Assembly (NCBI GenBank): GCA_011525035.1
Contig: WTIZ01000054.1
Span: forward strand, 56,869-120,868
From: Cryomorphaceae bacterium
Lineage (GTDB): Bacteria; Bacteroidota; Bacteroidia; Flavobacteriales; Schleiferiaceae
Reading direction: 5' to 3'
Length of the DNA: 64,000 nt
In this document: piece after piece, positions 62,026-64,000 of the stretch
How the letters are laid out: every line of letters begins with the position of its first letter
Numbering within the stretch: position 1 is the stretch's first letter
The notes under the pieces: generated by a model
Databases searched by the model: none
Told to the model about the DNA's origin: nothing
The model's input: the letters and a program-made list of their open reading frames with translations, nothing else
Position numbers and translations under genes: made by a program

Positions 62026-63005
62026 TGAAGCGTTTTGCGCTCATTGGTGCGGCAGGATACATTGCACCACGTCATCTAAAAGCCATCGCAGATTGTGGCG
62101 GAGTACTCGTTGCGGCGTACGATCCTAGCGATAGTGTTGGTCATCTTGATGCCTATTTTCCTGAAGCTGCATTTTTTACGGAATTCGAACGCTTCGATCG
62201 TCATTTGAATAAGCTCAGTGATGCTGGGAAAGGGGTAGATTTTATTTCAATATGCTCCCCAAATTACCTGCACGACAGTCATATCAGATACGCCTTGCGC
62301 AGCGGTGCGCACTGTATTTGTGAGAAGCCATTGACCCTTCGTCCTTGGAACATTGAAGGTTTAACTAAAGTAAGTCAAAACACAGGTAATCAAGTGTTTA
62401 CAATTCTTCAGTTGCGATTACACGAAAACGTGATAGCGTTGAAGAAAGAGGTTCAAAAGAAACTCCAGGAGGATCCGGAATATGTGTTCGACGTGGATCT
62501 GACCTACATTACTTCGAGAGGGAATTGGTATTACGCTTCATGGAAGGGTGATGAAGAAAAGAGTGGAGGTATTGCGACCAATATAGGGGTCCATTTCTTC
62601 GATATGCTTCACTGGATTTTCGGCGATTTAAAGGACCAAAAAGTATATACTAGAACGCACGATCGAGCTTCGGGTACGATGTATTTCAAAAACGCGAAGG
62701 TGCGTTGGTTCTTAAGTATCAATGCCGATACACTCCCTGATAGTGTAAAAGGGCAAGGAGGCCGCATACACCGTTCGTTGAGTTTTGATTCTTGGTCGTT
62801 TGATTTCACTGAAGGATTCACAGAATTACACAGCACTTCATACAGGCACATCCTAGAAGGTGGAGGTTTTAACGAAAAGGCAGCAGAAGCGGCGATAGAA
62901 ATCGTACACAACATGCGAGAGCAGGAATTGGCCCCAATGGGCGAGGATGCTCATCCACTGGCTGACCTACCTCTTGCTGCACACCCATTCTATCCGAAGA
63001 AATAG
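62025..63005 (+). CDS. wlbA: UDP-GlcNAc acid 3-dehydrogenase, WlbA/WbpB-like (Gfo/Idh/MocA family)
   Basis: A 326-residue NAD-dependent oxidoreductase. ALIGAAGYIAPRHLKAI is the dinucleotide-binding motif of WlbA/WbpB. FTEFERFDRHL, ICSPNYLHDSHIRYALRSGAHCICEKPLTL (EKP lysine), and LTYITSRGNWYYASWKGDEEKSGGIATNIGVHFFD match that branch closely. WlbA oxidises UDP-N-acetylglucosaminuronic acid at C3 toward 2,3-diacetamido sugars of LPS O-antigen. The next pathway genes (aminotransferase, acetyltransferase) are not in the window. Start overlaps the SIS gene stop by 1 nt. Confidence 0.85.
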   Translation: MKRFALIGAAGYIAPRHLKAIADCGGVLVAAYDPSDSVGHLDAYFPEAAFFTEFERFDRHLNKLSDAGKGVDFISICSPNYLHDSHIRYALRSGAHCICEKPLTLRPWNIEGLTKVSQNTGNQVFTILQLRLHENVIALKKEVQKKLQEDPEYVFDVDLTYITSRGNWYYASWKGDEEKSGGIATNIGVHFFDMLHWIFGDLKDQKVYTRTHDRASGTMYFKNAKVRWFLSINADTLPDSVKGQGGRIHRSLSFDSWSFDFTEGFTELHSTSYRHILEGGGFNEKAAEAAIEIVHNMREQELAPMGEDAHPLADLPLAAHPFYPKK

Positions 63006-63016
63006 CATTTAAACAC

Positions 63017-63039
63017 CTCTTTACCAATCAGTTAAAGAG
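63017..63039 (+). terminator. Weak stem-loop after wlbA
   Basis: Perfect 7-bp stem CTCTTTA/TAAAGAG with a 9-nt loop, 12 nt after the wlbA stop. No U-tract follows, so it may not terminate. Confidence 0.25.
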
Positions 63040-63085
63040 TAGTCAATAGTTATTCACACCCGTTTTATTTGGCTGCGTCATTTGT

Positions 63086-63093
63086 TAGATTTG
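63086..63093 (+). promoter_or_regulatory. Candidate -7 box for dnaE
   Basis: TAGATTTG matches TAnnTTTG and ends 28 nt before the dnaE ATG at 63122. The nearest TTTG upstream (63068-63071) is only 14 nt away, too close for a standard -33 element. Confidence 0.35.
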
Positions 63094-63121
63094 AGTATTC
63101 AGCTCAGCTAACAGGATACCT

Positions 63122-64000
63122 ATGTTTTTAATTTTTGATACCGAGACGACCGGTTTTCCAAAAGATTGGAATGCGCCCATCACGGATTTAGACAATTGGC
63201 CACGTGTGGTACAATTGGCTTGGCAAATCCATGATGAGAAAGGGGCATTGGTCGAGGTTCAAGACCACATTATCTATCCTGACGGTTTCGATATTCCGTT
63301 TAATTCGACGAAAATTCACGGTATTTCTACCGAGCGAGCACGCAATGAAGGTAAGCCACTTGAAGAAGTGCTCGCACTGTTCGAAGCCTCCATGGACAAG
63401 TGTGAATACCTCATAGGTCACAACGTCAAATTTGATCTAAACGTCACTGGCTGTGAATATTACAGGGTGAAAGGAGCGAATCCTTTGGACCAAAAGACGC
63501 CTGTAGATTCCTGTACAGAGACTACGGCCGAACTATGCCAGTTGCCTGGTGGACGCGGGGGGAGATACAAGCTTCCAAAGCTCGAGGAGCTCTATTTCCA
63601 CTTGTTCAATGAAGGTTTTGCAGAAGCACATAATGCGGCATTTGACGTCGAGGCGACGGCCCGTGTTTTCTTAGAGTTGGTTCGATTAAATATCATTACA
63701 CCTGAGTCTATTGGGAAGGATCAGGATTTTTTGAGTCGATTCAAAACCGCCAATCCTTCAACCATTCAAGCCATTGGCCTTGCTGTCGAGGAAGCCAAGA
63801 AAAAGCGGGCTGAAGGCTTAGGGAAATCCGAAACAACAAATACTACAGCTTCCAAATCGACTGCTTTGCATGCAGCGGATGTGGAGTTTGCCCATCTGCA
63901 TAACCACACGCAGTTCTCTATACTCCAGGCAACCACAGTAGTGGCAGATTTAGTCAATGCGGCAGTGGATAACGGACACGCAGGTGTTGCCATTACCGAT
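63122..64000 (+). CDS. dnaE: DNA polymerase III alpha subunit with fused N-terminal 3'-5' exonuclease (partial)
   Basis: Open from the ATG at 63122 to the window edge (293 codons visible, 3' end missing). Residues 1-185 are a DEDDh exonuclease of DnaQ type: D6 and E8 in FDTETTG, D105 in LIGHNVKFD, H170 and D175 in HNAAFDVEA. A polar linker (about 225-253) leads into the PHP domain, which starts EFAHLHNHTQFS (His258-260-262) and runs on with VDNGHAGVAITD. This is the DnaE layout with fused proofreading exonuclease seen in Bacteroidota, not PolC, where the exonuclease is inserted in the PHP domain. It is the replicative polymerase. Confidence 0.93.
   Translation, partial: MFLIFDTETTGFPKDWNAPITDLDNWPRVVQLAWQIHDEKGALVEVQDHIIYPDGFDIPFNSTKIHGISTERARNEGKPLEEVLALFEASMDKCEYLIGHNVKFDLNVTGCEYYRVKGANPLDQKTPVDSCTETTAELCQLPGGRGGRYKLPKLEELYFHLFNEGFAEAHNAAFDVEATARVFLELVRLNIITPESIGKDQDFLSRFKTANPSTIQAIGLAVEEAKKKRAEGLGKSETTNTTASKSTALHAADVEFAHLHNHTQFSILQATTVVADLVNAAVDNGHAGVAITD

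Noticed and set aside
1-64000. CRISPR arrays, tRNA or rRNA genes, insertion sequences, prophage
   Set aside because: No spaced direct repeats, no tRNA-like cloverleaf in the intergenic regions, no transposase or phage genes; intergenic regions are all under 300 nt.

Overview
The window looks like a chromosomal segment from an aerobic, probably marine or surface-water member of the Bacteroidota, most likely order Flavobacteriales (Cryomorphaceae/Schleiferiaceae-like; the family is inference). The signs are type IX secretion (T9SS) cargo with type A and type B C-terminal sorting domains, a bacillithiol enzyme (BshC), Bacteroidota-restricted families (DUF4159, DUF4294, DUF5916, THUMP-like methyltransferase, PspC with an upstream PadR), a DnaE with a fused N-terminal exonuclease, near absence of Shine-Dalgarno sequences, and TAnnTTTG-type -7 promoter boxes. 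Coding density is very high, there is no gene-free stretch over 300 bases, and I found no tRNA, rRNA, CRISPR array or insertion sequence.

Layout. 1-4.8 kb: a leftward group (DUF4159, AI-2E exporter family, THUMP-like methyltransferase, beta-propeller surface protein running off the left edge). 4.8-14 kb: a large T9SS protein, biotin carboxylase, DUF4294, kdsB, a membrane J-domain protein, hisS. 13.9-18 kb: a leftward run of a 4Fe-4S (6-4) photolyase, a DASH cryptochrome and a PLP decarboxylase. 18-26 kb: lipoprotein, bshC, guaA, a LysM/ligand-binding protein, and a chelatase-like AAA+/VWA pair. 26-30.3 kb: peroxiredoxin-crtZ-lycopene cyclase, SRPBCC, TerC, cruF. 30.4-33.6 kb: a lipoprotein-PadR-PspC operon with a probable operator, then a CarF-type lipid desaturase. 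33.6-38.6 kb: methyltransferase, a surface-associated protein, ettA, acyl-CoA dehydrogenase, and a divergent pair of small genes (a 46-residue DUF2256 zinc-ribbon and TIGR03643). 38.7-51 kb: a T9SS type B protein, guaB, three parvulin/SurA-type genes, MoxR, and a two-component system. 51-53.7 kb: a leftward SDR-flavin reductase-cryptochrome operon. 53.8-64 kb: hutH, DUF493, TIGR02757, a LolD-like ATPase, a DUF5916 outer-membrane protein, sucC, pnuC, a sugar isomerase/WlbA pair and the 5' part of dnaE.

Functional theme. Apart from housekeeping genes, the accessory content points to life in light. It has three photolyase/cryptochrome paralogues of different types, carotenoid end-group genes (cyclase, hydroxylase, hydratase), a peroxiredoxin translationally coupled to the carotenoid genes, a CarF homologue (in Myxococcus part of singlet-oxygen signalling), and the small DUF2256 and TIGR03643 families that I recall as frequent photolyase neighbours. 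These are spread over about 38 kb in separate operons. No dedicated photoreceptor regulator (LitR/CarH, ECF sigma factor) is visible here.

The most useful new observations are the small DUF2256 gene, a short-chain dehydrogenase without its catalytic tyrosine in a photolyase operon, a 27-bp inverted repeat over the predicted promoter of the PadR operon, and several extremely compact divergent gene pairs, including one where the two start codons share the same CATG.
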